A DNA stretch of 64,000 nt from a bacterium. GTDB lineage: Bacteria; Bacillota; Bacilli; Lactobacillales; Streptococcaceae. Both the position numbers and the translations under genes were made by a program. This document shows positions 1 to 14,385 of this stretch, piece by piece; the first letter of the stretch is position 1; each line of letters starts with the position of its first letter. The stretch covers positions 17,937 to 81,936 of the forward strand of contig CAJNBS010000006.1 of assembly GCA_905221065.1 (NCBI GenBank), in the 5' to 3' direction. A model generated the notes under the pieces. The model searched no databases and had not been told where the DNA came from. It worked only from the letters and a program-made list of their open reading frames with translations.

Positions 1-804
1 ACGGCGACTCCCATACCACGGACGCTGGCTATCACAGCCTTTGGCGATATGGATGTTTCCATTATTGACCAGATGCCAGCAGGGCGGAAGTCTATTGTGA
101 CGCGCTGGATCAAGCATGAGCAACTGCCTCAGGTTTTGACTTGGTTAGAGGGAGAAATCCAAAAAGGTTCTCAAGCCTATGTTATCTCTCCCTTGATTGA
201 AGAATCTGAAGCTCTGGACTTGAAAAATGCTATTGCCTTATCAGAAGAGTTGACGACTCATTTTGCAGGTAAGGCAAAGGTGGCTCTTCTACACGGTAAG
301 ATGAAGAGTGATGAAAAAGACCAGATTATGCAGGAGTTCAAAGAGCGAAAGACGGATATTCTGGTTTCAACGACGGTTATCGAGGTCGGGGTCAATGTTC
401 CCAATGCGACAGTTATGATTATCATGGATGCCGATCGCTTCGGTCTCAGCCAGCTTCACCAGCTCAGGGGTCGTGTCGGTCGGGGAGATAAGCAATCCTA
501 TGCTGTTCTCGTTGCCAATCCCAAGACGGATTCTGGTAAAGACCGCATGCGCATCATGACAGAAACGACTAATGGATTTGTCCTAGCGGAGGAAGATTTG
601 AAAATGCGGGGTTCAGGTGAGATTTTTGGAACCAGACAATCAGGTCTCCCAGAATTCCAAGTGGCTGATATTATCGAAGATTTTCCGATTTTAGAAGAAG
701 CCAGAAAGGTTGCCAGCTACATTAGTTCGATAGAAGGCTGGCAAGAGGATCCGGAATGGCGCATGATTGCCCTTCATCTGGAAAAGAAAGAACATCTAGA
801 TTAA
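1..804 (+). CDS. recG: ATP-dependent DNA helicase RecG, C-terminal part
   Basis: The frame is open from base 1, so the gene enters from the left edge and only the last 267 codons are present (the family has about 670 residues). The RecA-like second helicase domain is visible: a [15 protein letters not shown] stretch (motif V) and QLRGRVGRG (motif VI, arginine finger), followed by [12 protein letters not shown], typical of the RecG tail. RecG remodels stalled replication forks and Holliday junctions. The reading frame is intact here. The stop codon (802-804) lies inside the first hexamer of the CiaR-like promoter region that follows. Confidence 0.96.
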   Translation, partial: TATPIPRTLAITAFGDMDVSIIDQMPAGRKSIVTRWIKHEQLPQVLTWLEGEIQKGSQAYVISPLIEESEALDLKNAIALSEELTTHFAGKAKVALLHGKMKSDEKDQIMQEFKERKTDILVSTTVIEVGVNVPNATVMIIMDADRFGLSQLHQLRGRVGRGDKQSYAVLVANPKTDSGKDRMRIMTETTNGFVLAEEDLKMRGSGEIFGTRQSGLPEFQVADIIEDFPILEEARKVASYISSIEGWQEDPEWRMIALHLEKKEHLD

Positions 805-854
805 GCTTTCTCTAAGGAAAACTTAAGCTAGCTTTCAGGTTTGACCCTTATACT
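800..854 (+). promoter_or_regulatory. Promoter with tandem CiaR-like hexamers
   Basis: Four hexamers spaced exactly 11 bp apart: ATTAAG (800), TCTAAG (811), CTTAAG (822), TTTCAG (833). The last one ends 10 bp before a -10 box TATACT (849-854). The known CiaR site in pneumococcus is NTTAAG-N5-WTTAAG, placed in the -35 region about 10 bp from the -10. Spacing fits perfectly; two of the four hexamers have one mismatch each. CiaR control is inferred. Confidence 0.6.
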
Positions 855-885
855 AGAGTCATCAAAAAGAAACGAGGACTCTCAT

Positions 886-948
886 ATGACAGTAACGATT
901 AAAGTAAATTACCAAACTACTTTCCAAAAGAAAGAAGCAAAAAATTAA
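886..948 (+). CDS. Small ORF, 20 residues, unknown
   Basis: ATG at 886 preceded by an AACGAGGA Shine-Dalgarno sequence at good distance, 20 codons, stop at 946-948. The product starts MTVTIKVNYQ and ends KKEAKN; it is basic, without signal peptide or membrane segment. It is the only ORF in a short unit bounded by the promoter at 849-854 and the terminator at 966-989. I do not recognise it. The transcript (about 861-989) could work as a small RNA rather than as an mRNA. Confidence 0.45.
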   Translation: MTVTIKVNYQTTFQKKEAKN

Positions 949-965
949 GATTGGATAGAGGGAAG

Positions 966-990
966 AAAGAGCGAAAATGCTCTTTTTTTA
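966..990 (+). terminator. Rho-independent terminator of the small transcript
   Basis: AAAGAGC (966-972), six-base loop, GCTCTTT (979-985), followed by a continuing T run. It ends the short unit and separates it from the esterase gene. Confidence 0.8.
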
Positions 991-996
991 TTTTTA

Positions 997-1009
997 AAAC
1001 TACTTTCAG
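997..1009 (+). promoter_or_regulatory. Putative NanR operator upstream of axe
   Basis: AAACTACTTTCAG. The 12-mer AAACTACTTTCA recurs exactly upstream of nanE (8656) and of the lyase gene (14229). It contains a GAAA-N4-TTTC-like dyad, typical of RpiR-family operators. A one-mismatch copy (AAACTACTTTCC, 914-925) lies in the preceding small ORF. Assignment to NanR is inference. Confidence 0.45.
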
Positions 1010-1068
1010 TTCATCATCCCAAAAATAAAGAATCTAAAAGCACTTTCTATTTGTTTTTCTTTCTTGCG

Positions 1069-1108
1069 TTGATTTCTTATATGTGCTACAGTTATGATAG
1101 CGATTACA
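1069..1108 (+). promoter_or_regulatory. axe promoter with cre-like site
   Basis: -35 TTGATT (1069-1074), 18-bp spacer, -10 TATGAT (1093-1098). A cre-like sequence ATGATAGCGATTACA (1094-1108, one mismatch to WTGNAANCGNWNNCW) overlaps the -10, which fits CcpA repression. Confidence 0.5.
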
Positions 1109-1126
1109 AAATAAAAGGAGCATGAT

Positions 1127-2107
1127 ATGAAAAATCCAGCTTTGTTAGAAGAAATCAAGACTTATAAAGGAAGAGATGAGGTTCCAGAAGACTTTGATAT
1201 TTTCTGGGATGAGGAAGTGAAAAAAGTTTCCACACTTCCAGCCTACCAGTTGGAGGAAAGAGATTTCCATATTCCCCAAGTCAAGTGCTTTGAGCTCACT
1301 TTTGAAGGAACTAATGCAGGCAAGGTCTATGCACGCGTTGTTCTTCCAAAGAGTGAGGAGAAGGTTCCGCTAATCTTCCATTTCCATGGTTATATGGGAC
1401 GTGGCTGGGACTGGGCCGACATGCTGGCGTTCACTGTGGCTGGTTACGGTGTTGTTTCCATGGATGTGCGGGGGCAGTCAGGTTACTCGCAAGATGGCTT
1501 GCGTTCTCCTCTAGGAAATACCGTTAAGGGGCATATCATCCGTGGTGCTGTGGAAGGTCGGGAGCACCTCTTTTACAAGGATGTTTATCTTGATATTTAC
1601 CAGTTGGTCGAAATTGTTGCCAGTTTGCCTGAGGTGGATGAGAAGCGACTTTCTAGCTATGGTGCCTCACAAGGAGGGGCCTTAGCCTTGGTTGCAGCAG
1701 CACTCAATCCACGGATTCAGAAAACAGTTTCCATCTATCCCTTCTTGTCAGACTTTAGACGGGTTCTTGAGATTGGGAATACCAGCGAGGCTTACGACGA
1801 ACTTTTCCGTTATTTCAAGTTTCACGATCCCTTCCATGAAACTGAGGAGGAAATCATGGCGACCCTGGCCTATATCGATGTGAAAAATCTTGCCCATCGT
1901 ATCAAGGGTGAGGTCAAGATGATTACGGGCTTGGATGATGATGTTTGCTATCCTATTACCCAGTTTGCAATTTATAATCGTCTGACCTGCGATAAGGTTT
2001 ATCGCATCATGCCTGAGTATGCTCACGAAGCCATGAATGTTTTTGTTAATGACCAAGTCTACAACTGGCTCTGTGGTAGTGAGATTCCTTTTAAGTATGT
2101 GAAGTGA
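1127..2107 (+). CDS. axe: CE7 acetyl esterase (cephalosporin C deacetylase / acetyl xylan esterase family)
   Basis: 326 residues, the normal length for carbohydrate esterase family 7. The RGQ motif is at 115-117, the nucleophile elbow GASQGG puts Ser at 181, the acid is probably Asp270 (GLDDD) and the base His300 in the HE motif. No signal peptide, so it is cytoplasmic or released by lysis. The ATG follows an AAAGGAG site. Pneumococcal esterases of this kind have been reported to de-O-acetylate sialic acid and help the sialidases; its place directly before the sialidase gene and a shared upstream motif support that role. The substrate is not visible from sequence. Confidence 0.9.
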   Translation: MKNPALLEEIKTYKGRDEVPEDFDIFWDEEVKKVSTLPAYQLEERDFHIPQVKCFELTFEGTNAGKVYARVVLPKSEEKVPLIFHFHGYMGRGWDWADMLAFTVAGYGVVSMDVRGQSGYSQDGLRSPLGNTVKGHIIRGAVEGREHLFYKDVYLDIYQLVEIVASLPEVDEKRLSSYGASQGGALALVAAALNPRIQKTVSIYPFLSDFRRVLEIGNTSEAYDELFRYFKFHDPFHETEEEIMATLAYIDVKNLAHRIKGEVKMITGLDDDVCYPITQFAIYNRLTCDKVYRIMPEYAHEAMNVFVNDQVYNWLCGSEIPFKYVK

Positions 2108-2380
2108 TGAATGAGAGAGCCCGGTAGCTCTCTGATATATTCCCCTTCTAGCAGATAGTGAAAAATAAAAATTCACTAGAAACTATAGGAGGAGTTTTCA
2201 CTTATTTACAAATTATTGTTTATTATATGGCTAGAATTGTATGGGAAGTTCTAAATAGTTCTTCAATTCAAATTTCTACATAAGTCAGAACATATATCCA
2301 ATTATATATATCTATATCTCAAAATGCCATTCTTTTTTATGTTTTAAAATAATTTGATGAATGAAATTTATATCCAATAA
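2108..2380. other. AT-rich intergenic region before the sialidase gene
   Basis: Only a weak hairpin is seen right after axe: AGAGAGC (2114-2120) with GCTCTCT (2127-2133), lacking a clear T run, so termination is doubtful. A GAAACTA...AGTTTTC imperfect dyad lies near 2179-2199. I see no gene or recognised repeat in the rest. Confidence 0.4.
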
Positions 2381-2409
2381 TTGCAAGCGATTCAAGCTTG
2401 TGTTATATT
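2381..2409 (+). promoter_or_regulatory. Sialidase promoter with cre-like site over the -35
   Basis: -35 TTGCAA (2381-2386), 17-bp spacer, extended -10 TGT-TATATT (-10 at 2404-2409). TTGCAAGCGATTCAA (2381-2395) is a cre-like sequence, so CcpA binding would block the -35. The predicted start near 2416 gives a 5' UTR of about 150 nt. Confidence 0.6.
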
Positions 2410-2537
2410 GTAAGAGTGAGTCTAAAACTTAAAGGAATAATATATATTAAAAATAGATTATATATTGAAAGTCGTGTAGTAGGAAGGAGGATGAAGCTGC
2501 AGGACTCATTAAGTTGTTTGGAATTCTAATGCACAAA

Positions 2538-2554
2538 TTAACTTTGAAAGTTAA
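2538..2554. promoter_or_regulatory. Perfect 17-bp palindrome before the sialidase start
   Basis: TTAACTTT (2538-2545), central G, AAAGTTAA (2547-2554), ending 13 bp before the ATG and just before the GTGAGG ribosome site. It could be an operator or an RNA hairpin that affects translation. Confidence 0.5.
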
Positions 2555-2564
2555 AGTGAGGTAA

Positions 2565-8513
<5,949 letters not shown>

Positions 8514-8556
8514 TTTGTCTACAGTTGTTCGTTGAACTTTTAGGTTCATATAAAAT

Positions 8557-8606
8557 AAACCAGTCTAGAATCCTGTAAAAAGATGAGAATTCTAGACTGG
8601 TTTTAT
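8557..8606 (+). terminator. Terminator of the sialidase gene
   Basis: 15-bp perfect stem: arm 8557-8571 and arm 8589-8603 (core CAGTCTAGA / TCTAGACTG), 17-nt loop, followed by TTTTA. Confidence 0.85.
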
Positions 8607-8651
8607 AATAAGATTTGTAATTGTGAGTAATAGATACGGATATTTATGTTA

Positions 8652-8700
8652 TCTGAAACTACTTTCAGAAACAGCTGTTCTATAAAATACTTTTGAAACT
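8652..8700 (+). promoter_or_regulatory. Putative NanR operator module upstream of nanE
   Basis: Inverted repeat TCTGAAA-CTAC-TTTCAGA (8652-8669), then a second GAAACT (8695-8700) exactly 40 bp after the first GAAACT (8655). The same elements with the same 40-bp offset occur upstream of the lyase gene. The position about 100 bp upstream of the transcript start suits an activator such as NanR. Confidence 0.55.
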
Positions 8701-8723
8701 GGAATCTATCCTACTACAAAGTA

Positions 8724-8752
8724 TTGAAAGCGCTTCACAAATGATATATAAT
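8724..8752 (+). promoter_or_regulatory. nanE operon promoter with cre-like site over the -35
   Basis: -35 TTGAAA (8724-8729), 17-bp spacer, consensus -10 TATAAT (8747-8752). TTGAAAGCGCTTCAC (8724-8738) is a cre-like sequence covering the -35. Confidence 0.65.
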
Positions 8753-8786
8753 AAACTCATAAGAACAAAGAAAAGGAGGAAAGAGG

Positions 8787-9485
8787 ATGCCACAGATTAC
8801 TAAAGAAGCCTTGATTGCACAAATCAAAGATGGAATCATCGTTTCTTGTCAGGCCCTTCCTCACGAACCGCTTTATATAGAAGCGGGAGGAGTCATTCCC
8901 TTACTGGTCAAAGCGGCCGAGCAAGGTGGAGCAGTCGGTATCCGAGCAAACAGTGTTCGCGATATCAAGGAAATCAAGGAGGTTACAAAACTTCCAATCA
9001 TTGGGATAATTAAACGAGATTATCCACCGCAAGAGCCTTTCATCACGGCTACGATGAAAGAAGTTGATGAATTGGCAGAACTCGACATCGAGGTGATTGC
9101 TCTGGATTGTACCAAGCGTGAACGCTACGATGGTTTGGAGATTCAAGAGTTCATTCGTCAGGTTAAGGAGAAATATCCTAACCAGCTTTTGATGGCAGAC
9201 ACCAGTACTTTTGAAGAAGGACTAGCAGCTGTTGAAGCAGGAATTGACTTTGTCGGAACAACCTTATCAGGATATACATCTTACAGTCCAAAAGTGGATG
9301 GTCCTGATTTTGAATTAATCAAAAAACTCTGTGATGCCGGTGTAGATGTCATTGCAGAAGGGAAAATTCATACACCAGAACAAGCCAAACAAATCCTTGG
9401 ATATGGAGTGAGAGGTATCGTTGTTGGTGGCGCTATTACTAGACCAAAAGAGATTACAGAACGCTTCGTTGCTGGTCTTAAATAA
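8787..9485 (+). CDS. nanE: N-acetylmannosamine-6-phosphate 2-epimerase
   Basis: 232 residues, full length for the NanE family (TIM barrel). It converts ManNAc-6-P to GlcNAc-6-P, the last dedicated step of sialic acid breakdown. Family stretches seen are [30 protein letters not shown], the [12 protein letters not shown] loop and the C-terminal phosphate-binding [14 protein letters not shown] follows AAAGGAGGAAAG. It is the first gene of the operon nanE-satABC-yhcH-yesL and has the NanR-like and cre-like elements upstream. Confidence 0.95.
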   Translation: MPQITKEALIAQIKDGIIVSCQALPHEPLYIEAGGVIPLLVKAAEQGGAVGIRANSVRDIKEIKEVTKLPIIGIIKRDYPPQEPFITATMKEVDELAELDIEVIALDCTKRERYDGLEIQEFIRQVKEKYPNQLLMADTSTFEEGLAAVEAGIDFVGTTLSGYTSYSPKVDGPDFELIKKLCDAGVDVIAEGKIHTPEQAKQILGYGVRGIVVGGAITRPKEITERFVAGLK

Positions 9486-9495
9486 CACAATTTAA

Positions 9496-10926
<1,431 letters not shown>

Positions 10927-10942
10927 GCACTAAATCAGATTG

Positions 10943-10994
10943 ATCCCTCCCTTTTCCCTGTGCATAGTCTATGTAAGAAAAGGGAGGATTTTGT
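10943..10994 (+). terminator. Intra-operon terminator/attenuator after satA
   Basis: CCTCCCTTTTC (10946-10956) pairs with GAAAAGGGAGG (10977-10987), 20-nt loop, followed by ATTTTGTTT. It lies between binding protein and permease genes of one operon. Confidence 0.75.
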
Positions 10995-11126
10995 TTGAAA
11001 TGTAAGGAACTGTCACGAAATTAAAATGAAGTTCTTACATAAGCGAATCTTAAAAAATTTCATTTTGATTTTAAAACAGTTCAAGAAAGTCAAAAAATTA
11101 TTCTATTTGAAAGAGAGGTGCCGACT

Positions 11127-12014
11127 GTGAAAGTCAATAAAATTCGTATGCGGGAAACAGTGATTTCCTACGCTTTCCTAGCACCAGTGTTGTTCTTCTT
11201 TGTCATCTTTGTATTGGCTCCTATGGTGATGGGATTCATTACAAGTTTCTTTAATTACTCTATGACAAACTTTGAGTTTGTAGGCTTAAACAACTATATC
11301 CGTATGTTTAAAGACCCTGTCTTTATGAAGTCTTTGATCAACACGGTTATCCTGGTTATTGGATCTGTACCAGTTGTTGTTCTATTCTCGCTCTTTGTAG
11401 CATCGCAGACCTATCATCAAAATGCCATTGCCAGATCCTTCTACCGTTTCGTCTTCTTCCTTCCTGTTGTAACGGGTAGTGTTGCCGTAACAGTTGTTTG
11501 GAAATGGATCTATGACCCACTATCAGGGATTCTAAACTTTGTCCTCAAGTCAAGTCATATCATCAGCCAGAACATTTCTTGGCTGGGAGACAAACACTGG
11601 GCTTTGATGGCGATTATGATTATCCTTTTGACAACTTCAGTTGGTCAGCCGATTATCCTTTATATCGCTGCTATGGGGAATATTGACAATTCATTAGTTG
11701 AAGCGGCGCGTGTCGACGGTGCAACTGAATTTCAAGTTTTCTGGAAGATTAAATGGCCAAGCCTTCTTCCAACAACTCTTTACATCGCAATCATCACAAC
11801 AATCAACTCATTCCAATGTTTCGCCTTGATTCAGCTTTTGACATCTGGTGGTCCAAACTACTCAACAAGTACACTTATGTACTACCTTTACGAAAAAGCC
11901 TTCCAATTGACAGAATACGGCTATGCCAACACAATTGGTGTCTTCTTGGCAGTCATGATTGCAATCGTAAGCTTTGTTCAATTTAAAGTACTTGGAAACG
12001 ACGTAGAATACTAA
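11127..12014 (+). CDS. satB: Sialic acid ABC transporter permease
   Basis: 295 residues from GTG at 11127. This start has GAGAGG eight bases upstream; the in-frame GTG at 11118 would overlap that ribosome site. Six membrane segments of the MalF type, with the ATPase-docking EAA loop (VEAARVDGATEFQVFWKI) in the second half. It forms the channel with SatC for sialic acid uptake. Confidence 0.92.
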   Translation: MKVNKIRMRETVISYAFLAPVLFFFVIFVLAPMVMGFITSFFNYSMTNFEFVGLNNYIRMFKDPVFMKSLINTVILVIGSVPVVVLFSLFVASQTYHQNAIARSFYRFVFFLPVVTGSVAVTVVWKWIYDPLSGILNFVLKSSHIISQNISWLGDKHWALMAIMIILLTTSVGQPIILYIAAMGNIDNSLVEAARVDGATEFQVFWKIKWPSLLPTTLYIAIITTINSFQCFALIQLLTSGGPNYSTSTLMYYLYEKAFQLTEYGYANTIGVFLAVMIAIVSFVQFKVLGNDVEY

Positions 12015-12029
12015 AGAAAGGAGACAGCT

Positions 12030-12869
12030 ATGCAATCTACAGAAAAAAAACCATTAACAGCCTTTACTGTTATTTCAACAATCATTTTGCTCTTGTTGAC
12101 TGTGCTGTTTATCTTTCCATTCTACTGGATTTTGACAGGGGCATTCAAATCACAACCTGATACAATCGTTATTCCTCCTCAGTGGTTCCCTAAAATGCCA
12201 ACCATGGAAAACTTCCAACAACTCATGGTACAAAACCCTGCTATGCAATGGATGTGGAACTCAGTATTTATCTCATTGGTAACCATGTTCTTAGTCTGTG
12301 CGACTTCATCTCTAGCAGGTTATGTATTGGCTAAAAAACGTTTCTATGGTCAACGTATCCTATTTGCTATCTTTATCGCTGCTATGGCTCTTCCAAAACA
12401 AGTTGTCCTTGTACCATTGGTACGTATCGTCAACTTCATGGGAATCCATGATACACTTTGGGCAGTTATCTTGCCTTTGATTGGATGGCCATTCGGTGTC
12501 TTCCTTATGAAACAATTCAGCGAAAACATCCCAACAGAGTTACTTGAATCAGCTAAAATCGACGGTTGTGGTGAGATTCGTACCTTCTGGAGCGTAGCCT
12601 TCCCAATTGTGAAACCAGGATTTGCAGCCCTTGCAATCTTCACTTTCATCAATACTTGGAACGACTACTTCATGCAGTTGGTTATGTTGACTTCACGTCA
12701 AAACTTGACTATCTCACTCGGGGTTGCGACCATGCAAGCCGAAATGGCAACCAACTATGGTTTGATTATGGCAGGTGCAGCTCTTGCAGCAGTGCCAATC
12801 GTAACAGTCTTCCTTGTCTTCCAAAAATCCTTCACACAGGGTATTACTATGGGAGCTGTTAAAGGATAA
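12030..12869 (+). CDS. satC: Sialic acid ABC transporter permease
   Basis: 279 residues, MalG-type permease with six membrane segments and the EAA motif (LLESAKIDGCGEIRTFW). It follows satB by 15 bases with its own AAAGGAG site, so both are co-translated partners. The TAA stop (12867-12869) shares its last base with a BOX repeat. Confidence 0.92.
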   Translation: MQSTEKKPLTAFTVISTIILLLLTVLFIFPFYWILTGAFKSQPDTIVIPPQWFPKMPTMENFQQLMVQNPAMQWMWNSVFISLVTMFLVCATSSLAGYVLAKKRFYGQRILFAIFIAAMALPKQVVLVPLVRIVNFMGIHDTLWAVILPLIGWPFGVFLMKQFSENIPTELLESAKIDGCGEIRTFWSVAFPIVKPGFAALAIFTFINTWNDYFMQLVMLTSRQNLTISLGVATMQAEMATNYGLIMAGAALAAVPIVTVFLVFQKSFTQGITMGAVKG

Positions 12870-12973
12870 TACTCTGCGAAAATCGAATTCAAACTATGTC
12901 AGCGTCACCTTGCCGTACTCAAGTACAGCCTGCGGCTAGCTTCCTAGTTTGCTCTTCAATTTTCATTGAGTAT
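12869..12973 (+). repeat. BOX element (boxA-boxC)
   Basis: Begins ATACTCTGCGAAAATC and ends CATTGAGTAT, with the CGTCAGCGTCACCTTGCCGT core of boxA and GCGGCTAGCTTCCTAG of boxC; boxB is missing and replaced by a short GTACT-CA-AGTAC palindrome. It starts inside the satC stop codon. Confidence 0.85.
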
Positions 12974-12989
12974 AAAAGAATATAGAGTT

Positions 12990-13049
12990 ATAAGTGTCTA
13001 CAAAATGGAGGGTATGGAGTTACTTTATGAAGTTTTGTTAGACACTTAT
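12990..13049. repeat. Long inverted repeat between satC and the YhcH gene
   Basis: ATAAGTGTCTACAAAA (12990-13005) pairs with TTTTGTTAGACACTTAT (13033-13049), 16 bp with one bulged base and a 27-nt loop, no T run after it. It is not a standard terminator; it may be an RNA processing or stabilising hairpin, or a small mobile repeat. Confidence 0.6.
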
Positions 13050-13096
13050 CAACTTAAGAATGATTTTAGTTAACTATCAGAAACGAAGGAAAGAGT

Positions 13097-13549
13097 ATGA
13101 TTTTTGACGATTTGAAAAACATCACCTTTTACAAAGGGATCCATCCCAATTTAGACAAGGCTATCGACTATCTCTACCAACATCGTAAAGATTCATTTGA
13201 GCTAGGTAAGTATGAGATTGACGGGGACAAGGTCTTTCTAGTTGTTCAGGAAAATGTCCTCAATCAAGCTGAAAATGATCAATTTGAGCATCATAAAAAC
13301 TATGCAGACTTGCATTTGCTGGTAGATGGGCATGAATATTCAAGCTACGGTTCACGTGTCAAAGATGAAGCAGTAGCATTCGACGAAGCGAGTGACATTG
13401 GTTTTGTTCATTGTCATGAAAACTACCCACTCTTGTTGGGTTATCACAATTTTGCGATTTTCTTCCCAGGAGAACCACACCAGCCGAATGGCTATGCAGG
13501 TATGGAAGAGAAGGTTCGCAAATATCTCTTTAAAATTTTGATTGATTAA
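13097..13549 (+). CDS. YhcH/YjgK/YiaL family protein (DUF386)
   Basis: 150 residues, the usual length of this cupin-like family, found in many sialic acid operons (E. coli YhcH). Conserved stretches include the NADLHLLVDG-like segment (here YADLHLLVDGHEYSSYG) and FFPGEPHQP with metal-ligand candidates His and Glu. It probably acts on a sialic-acid derivative or anomer; the family's exact reaction is not settled. ATG follows GAAGGAAAG. It is separated from satC by a BOX and a long hairpin but most likely belongs to the same operon. Confidence 0.85.
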   Translation: MIFDDLKNITFYKGIHPNLDKAIDYLYQHRKDSFELGKYEIDGDKVFLVVQENVLNQAENDQFEHHKNYADLHLLVDGHEYSSYGSRVKDEAVAFDEASDIGFVHCHENYPLLLGYHNFAIFFPGEPHQPNGYAGMEEKVRKYLFKILID

Positions 13550-13568
13550 AAAATCAGGAGGAGCAAAC

Positions 13569-14213
13569 ATGGCACAAAAAGGAGTAAGCCTTATCAAGGC
13601 AGCATTTGATACAGACAACTTTCTCATGCGTTTTAGTGAAAAGGTCTTGGATATCGTCACAGCCAATCTTCTTTTTGTCGTTTCTTGTTTGCCCATCGTG
13701 ACGATTGGAGTGGCTAAAATCAGCCTCTATGAGACCATGTTTGAGATTAAGAAGAGTAGACGTGTGCCTGTCTTTAAAATCTATCTAAGAGCTTTCAAGC
13801 AAAATCTGAAACTAGGTCTTCAGTTAGGTCTGCTTGAGTTAGGCATTGTTTTGTTGAGTCTTCTAGACCTCTATCTCTTCTGGGGGCAGACAGCTATGCC
13901 TTTCCAAATGGTGAAAGCTATTTGTCTAGGCATTCTTATCTTCCTCACTATCGTGATGCTGGCTAGCTATCCGATCGCTGCGCGCTATGATTTAACTTGG
14001 AAAGAAGTGTTACAAAAAGGGCTGATCTTGGCAAGTTTTAACTTTCCTTGGTTCTTCCTCATGTTAGCCATTCTTGTCCTCATTGTGATGGTTCTTTATC
14101 TGTCCGCCTTCAATCTACTTTTGGGTGGCTCAGCCTTCCTACTTTTTGGATTTGGACTATTGGTCTTTATCCAGACTGGATTGATGGAGAAAATTTTTGC
14201 AAAATACGAATAG
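13569..14213 (+). CDS. YesL-like membrane protein (DUF624)
   Basis: 214 residues starting at ATG 13569, which has CAGGAGGAG directly upstream; the earlier in-frame ATG (13542) would overlap the previous gene and has no ribosome site. Four to five hydrophobic segments. DUF624/YesL proteins accompany carbohydrate ABC transporter genes in Gram-positives; function unknown, possibly transporter assembly or sensing. Last gene of the nanE operon; no clear terminator follows before the lyase promoter. Confidence 0.85.
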   Translation: MAQKGVSLIKAAFDTDNFLMRFSEKVLDIVTANLLFVVSCLPIVTIGVAKISLYETMFEIKKSRRVPVFKIYLRAFKQNLKLGLQLGLLELGIVLLSLLDLYLFWGQTAMPFQMVKAICLGILIFLTIVMLASYPIAARYDLTWKEVLQKGLILASFNFPWFFLMLAILVLIVMVLYLSAFNLLLGGSAFLLFGFGLLVFIQTGLMEKIFAKYE

Positions 14214-14225
14214 GATTGCTTGTTT

Positions 14226-14273
14226 CTGAAACTACTTTCAAGCTTTAAACATTTCAAAATTCATATCGAAACT
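14226..14273 (+). promoter_or_regulatory. Putative NanR operator module upstream of the lyase gene
   Basis: CTGAAACTACTTTCAAG (14226-14242) with TGAAA-CTAC-TTTCA dyad, and a second GAAACT (14268-14273) 40 bp after the first (14228). Same elements and offsets as upstream of nanE. Confidence 0.55.
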
Positions 14274-14296
14274 AAAATCTAAGTGTACACCAGATA

Positions 14297-14325
14297 TTGA
14301 AAGCGATTTTCACAAGGTGTATACT
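14297..14325 (+). promoter_or_regulatory. Lyase-kinase operon promoter with cre-like site over the -35
   Basis: -35 TTGAAA (14297-14302), 17-bp spacer, -10 TATACT (14320-14325). The -35 starts the cre-like TTGAAAGCGATTTTCAC. The -35 lies 29 bp after the second GAAACT, the same offset as at nanE. Confidence 0.65.
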
Positions 14326-14385
14326 AAACACGTAAAGAATAAATTCTGCTTCTGGCAGAAAAAAAGAAATCTTAGGAGAAAATCT

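Noticed and set aside
1748..2176. 142-codon minus-strand frame inside the esterase gene
   Set aside because: Antisense shadow of a well-conserved CE7 gene, no ribosome site.
2486..2527. Short leader ORF (MKLQDSLSCLEF) in the sialidase 5' UTR
   Set aside because: The GGAGG directly touches the ATG, leaving no spacer for translation; not supported further.
14343..14360. Hairpin TTCTGC/GCAGAA upstream of the lyase gene
   Set aside because: Only 6 bp and followed by A's on the plus strand; no terminator or known element.
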